NCBI RefSeq assembly: GCF_001969445.1
Contig: NZ_CP017297.1
Span: 682,001-746,000 of the forward strand
DNA: 64,000 bases
Reading direction: 5' to 3'
From: Brachybacterium sp. P6-10-X1
GTDB lineage: Bacteria; Actinomycetota; Actinomycetes; Actinomycetales; Dermabacteraceae
Below are positions 51,624 to 59,542 of the stretch, one piece after another. The position numbers were made by a program, and so were the translations under genes. The first letter of the stretch is position 1; the number at the start of each line of letters is the position of its first letter. Under the pieces are notes generated by a model that ran no database searches, was not told the origin of the DNA, and saw only the letters and a list, made by a program, of their open reading frames with translations.

Positions 51624-52442
51624 TCATGTGAACAGGGTCACGGTGTCGAGTCCGAGTCGGACGGCCAGGGCCCCGGTGACCGCGAGGAAGACCCAGCGGA
51701 CGAAGCCGGAGCCGAGCCGGATCGCCAAGCGCGCCCCGAGGAAGCCGCCCAGCACGTTGGCGATGGCCATCAGGCCGCCCAGCAGCCACCACACCTCGCC
51801 CTGCAGCCCGAAGACCAGCAGGGCGCCCAGATTGGTGGTGAGGTTGGCGAGCTTCGCGTGGACGCTGGCCTCGAGGAAGCCGTATCCGAGCAGGGCCACC
51901 ATCGCGATGATGAAGAAGCTGCCGGTGCCCGGTCCCAGCACCCCGTCGTAGATCCCGATCACCCCGCCGATGCCCCCGGAGCGCACCACCTGAGCGCGCC
52001 CGCTGTGCCGTGGGGCGTGCACGAGCCCCATCGTCGGGCGCAGCAGCGTGTAGGACCCGACGGCGAGCAGCGCCAGCAGGACGATGGGGGAGAGCCAGTC
52101 GCGGGGGATGAAGGTCGCCAGCCCGGCTCCGGCGCCGCTGCCCAGCAGGGCGCACACGACCAGCGGCACCGCGGTCGCGGCGATCGGCGTGATCCGGCGG
52201 ACGTAGGTCCACGAGGAGATCGCGGTCCCGGCGGCGGAGGCGACCTTGTTGGTGCCGAGGACCGCGCCGGTCGGGGCGTCGGCCGGGAGCGCGGTCAGCA
52301 GCGCCGGCAGCTGGACCAGCCCGCCGCCGCCGACGACGGCGTCGACCCAGCCGGCCAGGAAAGCGGCGCCGATCAGGAGGGCCAGGGTCAGCGCGGAGAG
52401 CTGGAGGAGCTGATCGAGCAGGGGCACCGCCCCAGTGAACAC
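51624..52442 (-). CDS. TSUP-family membrane permease (TauE/SafE)
   Basis: 272 residues from GTG 52442, eight helices, with GxGGGxxxxPxL (VGGGGLVQLPALL) and GTNKVASAAG repeats of the family. Probably exports an organosulfur or organic anion. Confidence 0.83.
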   Translation of the reverse strand: MFTGAVPLLDQLLQLSALTLALLIGAAFLAGWVDAVVGGGGLVQLPALLTALPADAPTGAVLGTNKVASAAGTAISSWTYVRRITPIAATAVPLVVCALLGSGAGAGLATFIPRDWLSPIVLLALLAVGSYTLLRPTMGLVHAPRHSGRAQVVRSGGIGGVIGIYDGVLGPGTGSFFIIAMVALLGYGFLEASVHAKLANLTTNLGALLVFGLQGEVWWLLGGLMAIANVLGGFLGARLAIRLGSGFVRWVFLAVTGALAVRLGLDTVTLFT

Positions 52443-52504
52443 GAGGTCCGAGGTGACGGCGAAGCGGTGCCCGACGGCCGAGATCCACCTGGCAGACTGC
52501 CCCC

Positions 52505-53125
52505 ATGCGTGCAGTGATCTGGGACCTCGGCGGCACCCTCGTGGACACCTATCCCGACGTCGACCGCGCCCTGGCGACGGCGATCCGGCCGGAGCCCGAT
52601 GACGCGCTGCTGCACGAGGTCGCCCTGCTCACGCGTCGCTCGAGCGGCGAGGCGATCTCGACGCTCGCACGGCGCCACGGCCTCGCGGAGGCGACGCTGC
52701 GGGCGGCGTACGAGGGGACGAAGCAGCGGTGGCTGGAGCACCCGCCGCCGGTGATGGCAGGTGCCCGCGACCTGCTGGCGGCGGTCCGGGACGAGGGCGG
52801 GCTCAACCTGGTCTCCACGCACCGCGAGCGCGCCAGCGCCACCGCGCTGCTCGATTCCCTCGGCCTCGAGGTGGACGACATCATCTGCGCCCCGGACGGC
52901 TATCCGCGCAAGCCCGATCCAGCGATGATCCGTGCCCTGCTGTCCCGTCACCAGCTGGATCCGGGGGAGTGCCTCGCGATCGGCGACCGCCCCGGCGACG
53001 TCGAGGCGGCATGCGCCGGTGGCGTGCGCGGCGTGCTGCTGGAGACCCCGGGCGTTCCCCTGGAGGCCGGGGAGGCCGTGCGCATCACCGCGCTGAGCGA
53101 GCTGCTGGACCGCGTCCGCGGGTGA
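52505..53125 (+). CDS. HAD-like hydrolase with DLGGT motif
   Basis: 206 residues. Motif I reads WDLGGTLVDT: the second Asp of the usual DxDGT is Gly, so general acid/base catalysis is altered. Motif II Ser/Thr in NLVSTHRE, motif III Lys in PRKPDP, motif IV IGDRPGDVEAA. A known subgroup carries this change. Confidence 0.8.
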   Translation: MRAVIWDLGGTLVDTYPDVDRALATAIRPEPDDALLHEVALLTRRSSGEAISTLARRHGLAEATLRAAYEGTKQRWLEHPPPVMAGARDLLAAVRDEGGLNLVSTHRERASATALLDSLGLEVDDIICAPDGYPRKPDPAMIRALLSRHQLDPGECLAIGDRPGDVEAACAGGVRGVLLETPGVPLEAGEAVRITALSELLDRVRG

Positions 53126-53178
53126 GATCTGCTCGGCGGGGGTCACGGGGGAGCGGGATGCCCCGGTAGCGTGAAGCC

Positions 53179-53748
53179 ATGGCGATCATCTACGAGGCCG
53201 AGCTCAGCCCCTCCAAGCCCGAGATCCTGCGCACCTTCCTCGAGTCCCGCCCCTGGGGTGACGCGGGGGAGCTCGACGTGCTGGGCGCCTACCGCTTCGA
53301 CGACCCGGATGGCGAGGTCGGCATCGAGTGCCACCTGGTGCGCGTCGGCGAGACGATCTATCACCTGCCGCTGGCCTATCGCGCGCAGCCGGTCGACGGC
53401 GCCGACGAGTCGCTGGTCGGCCTTCTGCAGCATTCGGTGCTGGGGGAGCGCTATGTCTACGACGGCCCCGGGGACGAGGCGGCGCTGGACTGCTTCCGCC
53501 GCGCGCTGTGCGGCGAGCAGGAGCAGGCGCCGCTGGAGGTCTACGGGACCGATGGTCGATGGGTGGAGACCCGCCCGCAGTCGGTGACGCTGCACCTCGA
53601 GGTCGACGAGGGCGAGAGCCTGCCAACGGACGACCAGCTTCTGGACGGTGAGCCGTTCACCATCGCCCGCACCGTCGGCGATCTCGACGGCACGGTGCGG
53701 CTGGTCGGCGCCTGGGCCGACGGGCGGGGAGTGCTCGCGGCGTATTGA
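53179..53748 (+). CDS. Maltokinase N-terminal cap-like domain protein
   Basis: 189 residues, resembling the stand-alone maltokinase cap-domain proteins (CG0192-like): VGIECHLVRVGETIYHLPLAYR, LQHSVLGERYVYDG. No kinase domain follows. Confidence 0.7.
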   Translation: MAIIYEAELSPSKPEILRTFLESRPWGDAGELDVLGAYRFDDPDGEVGIECHLVRVGETIYHLPLAYRAQPVDGADESLVGLLQHSVLGERYVYDGPGDEAALDCFRRALCGEQEQAPLEVYGTDGRWVETRPQSVTLHLEVDEGESLPTDDQLLDGEPFTIARTVGDLDGTVRLVGAWADGRGVLAAY

Positions 53749-53761
53749 GCCTCGTCGCGTC

Positions 53762-53795
53762 CTGAACGTTATCGGTTTCTGAACGTTGTCGGTGT
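53762..53795. repeat. Imperfect 17-bp tandem repeat with TTATCGG-like core
   Basis: ctgaacgttatcggttt (53762-53778) followed by the same unit with two changes (53779-53795). The TTATCGG core equals an arm of the inverted repeat at 37824. Confidence 0.7.
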
Positions 53796-53796
53796 C

Positions 53797-54186
53797 TCAG
53801 CCGGGAACGTCGACCAGGGTGAGGCAGAACGGATGTCCCACCGGATCGGCGAACACCAGGCAGTGCTCGGCGTTGGGCTGGAAGGCGGAACGGGTCCCGC
53901 CGGCCTGTTCGACCCGGGCGGCCGCGAGCTCGAGATCCTCGACCAGGAAGTCGAGGTGGATCAACGAGGAGTCCTCGGGCCACCTCGGCGGCTCGTAGTC
54001 CGCGACGGCCATGGCGTCGATCCGACCGCCGTCGCACTGCATACCGGCCCAGTCGTTGCCGGGGATGTGGATCACCTCGCCGCCGGTGATCTCGGCGTAG
54101 AACGCGACGAGTGCTCTGGGATCCGGAGCGGCGATCGTCACGGCACTGAAGCGGACGGACGGGGTGGAGCTGTGCGGGGAGGACAT
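53797..54186 (-). CDS. VOC-family (glyoxalase/bleomycin-resistance fold) protein
   Basis: 129 residues from ATG 54186. Two beta-alpha-beta-beta-beta modules: RFSAVTIAAPDPRALVAFY and HLDFLVEDLELAAARVEQAGG, then FADPVGHPFCL. Confidence 0.8.
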   Translation of the reverse strand: MSSPHSSTPSVRFSAVTIAAPDPRALVAFYAEITGGEVIHIPGNDWAGMQCDGGRIDAMAVADYEPPRWPEDSSLIHLDFLVEDLELAAARVEQAGGTRSAFQPNAEHCLVFADPVGHPFCLTLVDVPG

Positions 54187-54284
54187 GTCGTGAAGGGTAA
54201 GCACGGGCCGCGGCAGGGGAAAGGGTGCGGAGAGCGCGCAGTCGCTGCAACGGGCGGCCCTTCCGTGCTCTCGAAGGTCGACTT

Positions 54285-54304
54285 TACATAACGTACATTA
54301 TCGG
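54285..54304. repeat. Second recombinase-site-like element, one arm degenerate
   Basis: TACATAA, six bases (cgtaca), TTATCGG. Same right arm and 6-bp spacing as 37826-37845. Confidence 0.45.
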
Positions 54305-54386
54305 CAGTATGGATGATGTGGCGCGAGAGGGGCGCGGACTGCCGTTCGCCATGCTCGGGCCCCTGCCGCTCCGTTCGCTGCGCTCC

Positions 54387-54442
54387 GCTCGCTGCGTTCG
54401 GCTCGTTGCGTTCGGCTCGTTGCGTTCGGCTCGTTGCGTTCG
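54387..54442. repeat. 14-bp tandem repeat, four copies
   Basis: gctcgttgcgttcg three times, preceded by one copy with a single change. Confidence 0.9.
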
Positions 54443-54484
54443 TCGCGTGGGGCCGCCGCGCTTCATGGGAGGCATGGTGTCCGG

Positions 54485-54520
54485 ACCGCTGTGTCCGACA
54501 CGACCGCTGTGTCCGACACG
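54485..54520. repeat. 18-bp tandem repeat, two copies
   Basis: accgctgtgtccgacacg twice, perfect. Confidence 0.9.
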
Positions 54521-54704
54521 CTCGCCCGTTCCACTCATTCGGTTCATCGACGGGCTGTTTCGGTGGAACCGGCGGCTGATCGCCCGCGTGTCGCGATACG
54601 TCATCGTCCCGGACGGACGATCCGAGCGAGCCGGTGGACCGCGGACGGAGCAGGCTGCGGACTGCGAAGAGCCCAGGCCGCGGACGGAGCAGGCTGCGGA
54701 CGGC

Positions 54705-55235
54705 TCAGTCCGTGAAGACACCCCAGCAGATGGGATCGCGCCGTATCTGGTCCTCGAGCACCAGCTCGCGGATGGCCCCGGGCAGCTGGGCGCGCTGCCA
54801 GTCCCGCTCGAACCGCAGCGCCGCGTCGTCCTCGCCGCGGGCCTCGCCCGCGCCCTCGCCCGCAGCGCGCACCGCCTTGAGCGCATAGGCGGCGGCACCC
54901 AGATCGTGCTCGGCGACGTGTCCGACGCAGGCGGCCTGCCCGGCGGCATAGGCGGCGAACCGGGGTGCTCCGCGCAGTGGACGGGCGGCGCCCATCGCGT
55001 GCCCACCCGCAGCACGGGCACGCATCATCGGCAGCTCTCCCCCGGCCCATGCACGGCCGGCCGCGATCGCCTCTCGCGGGCGCGGATCCTCCGGGCGCTC
55101 CACCTCGAACAGCTCCAGCACGTGCTCGGCGCAGTCCGCCGCCCAGAGCGCCAGCAGCTGGTGGTCCTCGTCGCGCAGGGTGCCGCCGCGGCGGATCGTC
55201 ACCAGGCGCGGGTCGCGCACCTCGGGCAGGATCAT
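54705..55235 (-). CDS. Putative immunity protein (Imm5-like helical family)
   Basis: 176 residues. HQLLALWAADCAEHVLELFE, AIAAGRAWAGGE and AAYAAGQAACVGHVAEHDLGAAAYALKAV, then DWQRAQLPGAIRELV, match the all-helical putative immunity family. No polymorphic toxin is adjacent, so it is an orphan. Confidence 0.7.
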   Translation of the reverse strand: MILPEVRDPRLVTIRRGGTLRDEDHQLLALWAADCAEHVLELFEVERPEDPRPREAIAAGRAWAGGELPMMRARAAGGHAMGAARPLRGAPRFAAYAAGQAACVGHVAEHDLGAAAYALKAVRAAGEGAGEARGEDDAALRFERDWQRAQLPGAIRELVLEDQIRRDPICWGVFTD

Positions 55236-55262
55236 CGCGTCATCATCTCGCCCGCGCTCGGC

Positions 55263-56636
55263 TCAGGCCATCCGGGTGTGCGGATTCGGCGTGCCGCTCC
55301 CCCGGCCAGCCAGGACGAAGAACGTGCCGGAGATGAGCACGCCGCAGACCATCGCGATCGCCATCGGCAGCGAGGAATGCGTTCCGGCGATCCCCACCAG
55401 CGGCGCCGCGATCGAGGCGGCGAAGGAGAAGCCCAGACCCAGCATCGCCGAGCCGGTCCCGGCGATCTCGCGGGCCTGATCCGAGGCCAGCGCTCCGCCG
55501 TTGCCGAAGATCAGCCCCTGCGGGGCGACCGTGAAGAAGAACGCCGGCAGCACGATCCATGCCGGGGTGTCCAGGAACAGGCTGCCGATCAGCAGCGAGA
55601 AGCTCGCGAGGGTCACCACGATCAGCCCCACCCGGATCAGTTTTCGCGGATGGATCGAGCGGGTCAGCCGGGCCGAGAGCAGGGACATCGCCATCATCCC
55701 CATCGAGTTGACCGCGAAGCTCACCGAGTACTCGCTCGAGGTGAACCCGAGCATCTCCTGGACCACGAAGGACGAGGCCGAGACGTAGGCCATCAGGGCG
55801 AAGGCGGAGAACGCATTGACCAGCATGTACGCGACGAAGGTGCGTCTGTGCAGGAGGGTCCGGACATTGCGCAGGAAGGTGCGGAATCCCCCGGCGTGGC
55901 GCCTCGACGGTGGCAGGGACTCGGGGATCCGCACCAGCACCCCGATCAGCGAGATCAGCGACATCGCCGCGATGACCAGGAAGATCTCGCGCCATTGGCC
56001 GAAGACCAGGATGATCCCGCCCAGCAGCGGGGCGACGATCGGGGCGACGCCGCCGACGCCCTGCATGATGTTCATGATCCGGAACAGTTCCGGGCCGTCG
56101 GTCATGTCGATCAGCACCGCGCGGCCCAGCACCATGCCGAAACCGCCGCCGATCCCCTGCAGCACGCGCAGCACCAGCAGGATCTCGACCGACGGGGCGA
56201 GCGCGCAGCCGATCGAGGCCAGCAGGCACAGCACGATCCCGATCAGCAGCGGGGTCCGTCGGCCCATCCGGTCCGACAGCGGCCCGGCGACGACCTGGCC
56301 GCTCGCGGTGCCCAGGAAGAACGCGGTGATCGTCAGCTGCATCCGCGAGGCCGTCGAGCCGAGCTCGCCGGCCACGTCGGGGAAGGCCGGGATGTACATG
56401 TCGGTGGCGAGCGGACCGATGGCGCTGAGCGTGGTCAGCACGACGATCACGAGGATGGTGACCTTGCCGCGGGTACGGCTGAGCTCCTCCTCGTCGGGCA
56501 GATGCGCGAGGTCGTGGTCGGCGAGGTCTTCCATGACCGGGATCGCGCCCGTGATGGTGGGGATCGCGCCGGTCGTGGTCGTCGGGGGCTCGTCGCGATG
56601 ACTCTCGCGGCGCGGGTCGGGAGCGGCGTGAGCCAC
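55263..56636 (-). CDS. Bcr/CflA-family MFS drug efflux transporter
   Basis: 457 residues, 12 helices after a hydrophilic 50-residue start with a repeated GAIP(T/V) segment. Family signatures: ATDMYIPAFPDVAGEL, GPLSDRMGRRTPLL. Confidence 0.87.
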   Translation of the reverse strand: MAHAAPDPRRESHRDEPPTTTTGAIPTITGAIPVMEDLADHDLAHLPDEEELSRTRGKVTILVIVVLTTLSAIGPLATDMYIPAFPDVAGELGSTASRMQLTITAFFLGTASGQVVAGPLSDRMGRRTPLLIGIVLCLLASIGCALAPSVEILLVLRVLQGIGGGFGMVLGRAVLIDMTDGPELFRIMNIMQGVGGVAPIVAPLLGGIILVFGQWREIFLVIAAMSLISLIGVLVRIPESLPPSRRHAGGFRTFLRNVRTLLHRRTFVAYMLVNAFSAFALMAYVSASSFVVQEMLGFTSSEYSVSFAVNSMGMMAMSLLSARLTRSIHPRKLIRVGLIVVTLASFSLLIGSLFLDTPAWIVLPAFFFTVAPQGLIFGNGGALASDQAREIAGTGSAMLGLGFSFAASIAAPLVGIAGTHSSLPMAIAMVCGVLISGTFFVLAGRGSGTPNPHTRMA

Positions 56637-56802
56637 GGGGGTCCTTTCGGGTGATGCGGATCGAGCCGGGCCGATCAGAGATCGCGCCGGGTCCGGTCAG
56701 GACATCCTAAGGAGACCGTGAGCGTTCACGGAAGGGGGTTTCCGCATCCGGGACGGATCGATCCGGAACGAATGGTCGAGGATCGACCGCAGGGGGACGA
56801 CC

Positions 56803-57579
56803 TCAGCCGTCCGACGCCGTGACGCGCCGCGCGAGCCTCTGCTGGTAGCTCGGGTCGGTGCGCTTCAGCCACCGGATGACGGCGGAGGTCACCGGGATCA
56901 TCGCGTACTGCACCGCGACCTTGTAGACGAAGCCGAGGATCGTGTACTCCGCCCACTGCTCGAGCGTCGTGATGCCGATCGCGGTGGCGGCGATGGAGCA
57001 GAAGATGATCGTGTCCACCAGCTCGCCGAGGCCGCTGGAGGTGAACAGGCGGCCGATCAGGCCCCTCTCCCCCATGCGCCGCTTCATCCGGCTGACCACC
57101 AGGGAGTTCAGGCTCTGCCCGGCCAGGAACCCGGCGAGCCCGGCGAGCACCACGATCCACACGGGGCCCAGGGCCAGCTCGAGGGCGGCCTGCTTGGCCT
57201 GGCCGTACTCGTCCGGGAAGGGCGGCAGGGCGATGATCACCTGGTAGCAGATCGAGGCCAGGATGCTCACGGCGAAGGAGGTGAGGATCGCGCGGCGGGC
57301 GGTGCGGGGGCCGTAGAGCTCGGTGACGATGTCGCCGAGGACGTAGGCGAGAGGGAAGAGGAAGAAGCCGCCGTCGGTGAGGATCTCGAATCCGGTGCCG
57401 GGGATCGTGCCGAAGCTCACGCCCTTCGCGGCGCCGATGCCGGAGAGGACGACCACGGTGACCATGGCGGCCAGGAGGATGTCGAAGTGCGAGGAGCCCC
57501 GGTCGGCGTAGACGGCGCCGGCCGGGCGTCCAGACGGGGTGGGAGGGGCTGTGGGGGCGGTGTGCTGGTGTGTGTTCAC
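56803..57579 (-). CDS. Queuosine precursor transporter (YhhQ/VUT family)
   Basis: 258 residues from GTG 57579. Six helices; LAYVLGDIVTELYGPRTARRAI and GELVDTIIFCSIA are diagnostic. Imports queuine or a precursor for tRNA modification. Confidence 0.85.
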   Translation of the reverse strand: MNTHQHTAPTAPPTPSGRPAGAVYADRGSSHFDILLAAMVTVVVLSGIGAAKGVSFGTIPGTGFEILTDGGFFLFPLAYVLGDIVTELYGPRTARRAILTSFAVSILASICYQVIIALPPFPDEYGQAKQAALELALGPVWIVVLAGLAGFLAGQSLNSLVVSRMKRRMGERGLIGRLFTSSGLGELVDTIIFCSIAATAIGITTLEQWAEYTILGFVYKVAVQYAMIPVTSAVIRWLKRTDPSYQQRLARRVTASDG

Positions 57580-57594
57580 CGGGGCAGGGTACAC

Positions 57595-57635
57595 AGCGGG
57601 CCGGGCCCCTCGTCGGCGGAAGGGCCCGGCCCGCT
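57595..57635. terminator. Strong hairpin terminator after lysozyme gene
   Basis: Perfect 14-bp arms (57595-57608, 57622-57635), 13-nt loop, between the GH25 stop and the transporter start. Confidence 0.75.
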
Positions 57636-57666
57636 GCGTGCGCGGTGCGCGGTGGCGTCAGGCGGC

Positions 57667-58467
57667 TCAGATGCCTCGCGCGCGGTAATCGGGGTCGGTG
57701 ATGAAATCCTCGAACTCGCTCTCGCTGCCGTGCCAGCGCACGGAGTCGCCGGCGAAGGGGCCGGAATCGGAGTACTGCCACAGCTCCCAGGCCCACCAGC
57801 GGCCCGGCAGCGTCGAGGGCGGATCATCCCGGTAGGAGGCCACGAACAGCGGCGAATTCACCGGGGTCCAGTCCCCCACCACGTCGTTCCACCAGTTCAC
57901 GCCCGTGTAGATGACGGGTCGCCGGCCGACCTCGGCGAGGTAGGCGCTGGAGAAGCCGTAGATCCACTCGCGCATCTCCTGCTGGCCGAGGCCGTAGTTC
58001 TGGGGCAGACTGGGGTAGCCCTCGAAGTCGACCATGCCGGGCAGGGTGATGCCATCGGAGGTCCAGCCACCCCCGTTGTTGAGGAAGAACTCGACCTGCT
58101 CCTCAGGTCCCCCGGAGTCGGGGCGGGCGAAGTGGTAGCCGCCGCGGGCGAGGCCCGCATCGCCGGCACCGACGTACTGGTGGTTGAAGGTGGGGCTGCG
58201 GTAGGTGCGGCCCTCGGTGGCCTTGACGTAGGCGAAGCGGGAGCCGAGCGAGGCCTGGCCGGCCCAGTCGACCTCGCCCTGCCAGCCCGAGACGTCCTGG
58301 CCGTAGAAGCCGGCGGCGTACGCGGCCGGGGCGGCGAGGGCGGCGGCACCGGTGCCGACCGCTGCGGCACCGAGCACACCGCCGCGCAGCAGGGAGCGCC
58401 GCGAGGTGCCGGAGGGCGGCTCCGGGGAGGGAGGAGGAGTCAGGTGTCGGGGACGATAGGGAGGCAT
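57667..58467 (-). CDS. GH25 lysozyme, Tat-exported
   Basis: 266 residues from ATG 58467 (AGGAGACG upstream). Twin-arginine signal SRRSLLRGGVLGAAAVG. GH25 motifs YGQDVSGWQGEVDW, FAYVKATEG, catalytic GMVDFEGYP, and WQYSDSG near the end. A cell-wall muramidase. Confidence 0.88.
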   Translation of the reverse strand: MPPYRPRHLTPPPSPEPPSGTSRRSLLRGGVLGAAAVGTGAAALAAPAAYAAGFYGQDVSGWQGEVDWAGQASLGSRFAYVKATEGRTYRSPTFNHQYVGAGDAGLARGGYHFARPDSGGPEEQVEFFLNNGGGWTSDGITLPGMVDFEGYPSLPQNYGLGQQEMREWIYGFSSAYLAEVGRRPVIYTGVNWWNDVVGDWTPVNSPLFVASYRDDPPSTLPGRWWAWELWQYSDSGPFAGDSVRWHGSESEFEDFITDPDYRARGI

Positions 58468-58609
58468 GAGCGTCTCCTGGGGAAGGGGGAAGCACGGTGC
58501 GACGGACGCCACACCGGGTACACGGTAAGCATGCCGTGCACTCCCCTGGCAACCCCTGCAACTGCGGCGTGTCGGGGCGAAACGGACGGCGTCGTCATCT
58601 GATCCGGAC

Positions 58610-58716
58610 CGAATTCAGACCGAGTTCAGACCGAGTTCAGCCCCACACAGCCCCCGTCGGTCCCGGTCGGCCCCCGTCAGCCCCGGTCAGTCCCCGTTAG
58701 CCCCCGTCGGCCCCCG
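58610..58716. repeat. Degenerate short repeats after tetR
   Basis: cagaccgagtt about three times, then many copies of a gtcggccccc-like decamer, ending at the tetR stop. Confidence 0.6.
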
Positions 58717-59388
58717 TCAGGCCTTGCGCGGCTCCACGAAGGCGCGCAGAGTGCCCAGGATCGTGGTGGCGGCGAGCTCGGTGATGTCGCGCCCGTCCAT
58801 CTGCTCGCGCACCATCAGATCGACGAACACGCCGATCAACAGCTGGGCGAGATCCTCGGGCGGCAGCAGCGGGTGGTCGCCCTTCTCGGCCATCCGTGCG
58901 GACAGCATCTTACCGATCTCGTCGCGCAGGCGCTCGCGCTGGACCGCGAGCTCGGCGCGCATCCTCTCATCGCGCAGGGAGCGCGCGATCGCGTCGGAGT
59001 AGAGCAGGTACCACTGCCGCCCGAAGGGGCGGATCCCCTCGAACACGGCGACCATCAGGCCCGCGTCGTCGACGGCGGAGAGGCTGGCCGGCTCCCCGCA
59101 CTGGTCCTGCGCGGCTTCGATGGCCGTCGCGACCGACGTGTTCGCGATCTCGATCATCTCCTCCGTGACCGAGGCGAACAGCGCGGCGAAGACCTCCTCC
59201 TTGGTGGAGAAGTTCGAGTAGAAGGCGCCGCGGGTGAATCCGGCGGCCCGGGCCAGGTCGTCCACGGTCGCCCCGTCGATGCCCTTCTCGACGAAGACGT
59301 CGAGTGAGGCCCGCACCAGCTTGGTGCGGGTGTTCTGCTTACGGCGAGTGTCCGCGGAGTCGGGCAGCGGCTCGAACAGATCGGTCAT
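58717..59388 (-). CDS. TetR-family repressor of the MMPL/YhgE pair
   Basis: 223 residues from ATG 59388. HTH: TRTKLVRASLDVFVEKGIDGATVDDLARAAGFTRGAFYSNF. Divergent from the transporter at 59543 with inverted repeats between them. Confidence 0.85.
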   Translation of the reverse strand: MTDLFEPLPDSADTRRKQNTRTKLVRASLDVFVEKGIDGATVDDLARAAGFTRGAFYSNFSTKEEVFAALFASVTEEMIEIANTSVATAIEAAQDQCGEPASLSAVDDAGLMVAVFEGIRPFGRQWYLLYSDAIARSLRDERMRAELAVQRERLRDEIGKMLSARMAEKGDHPLLPPEDLAQLLIGVFVDLMVREQMDGRDITELAATTILGTLRAFVEPRKA

Positions 59389-59468
59389 GGCTCCTCGAGG
59401 GTGGCTCAGGGGTGCGCAAGGTCTCAGAACTGCTCGTTCCCGAGGCGACGACCCCGCGTGACTGAACA

Positions 59469-59500
59469 GTATCTCATCGATACACTGCTGTATCGAATAC
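59469..59500. promoter_or_regulatory. TetR operator region
   Basis: GTATC-TCATC-GATAC (59469-59483) and GTATCGAATAC (59490-59500), two inverted repeats in the intergenic region between the divergent genes. Confidence 0.6.
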
Positions 59501-59542
59501 GAACATGTCGTGGATGCAGGAGTGCATCGCCCGGGAGGTCCT

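Larger units (their letters stand above)
54205..54704. other. Gene-free stretch rich in tandem repeats
   Basis: About 500 bases. It contains the recombinase-site-like element at 54285-54304, a 14-bp repeat x4 (54387-54442), an 18-bp repeat x2 (54485-54520) and a 23-bp direct repeat (54639-54661, 54678-54700). Open frames here are Arg/Cys/Ser repeats without homology, so I call no gene. Confidence 0.6.

Noticed and set aside
54225..56654. 809-residue plus-strand open frame
   Set aside because: Antisense to the immunity and MFS genes, begins in tandem repeats; composition typical of a shadow frame.
56950..56956. GCCCACT copy inside the queuosine transporter gene
   Set aside because: Lies within coding sequence outside the accessory block and not before a start; chance copies at this rate are expected.
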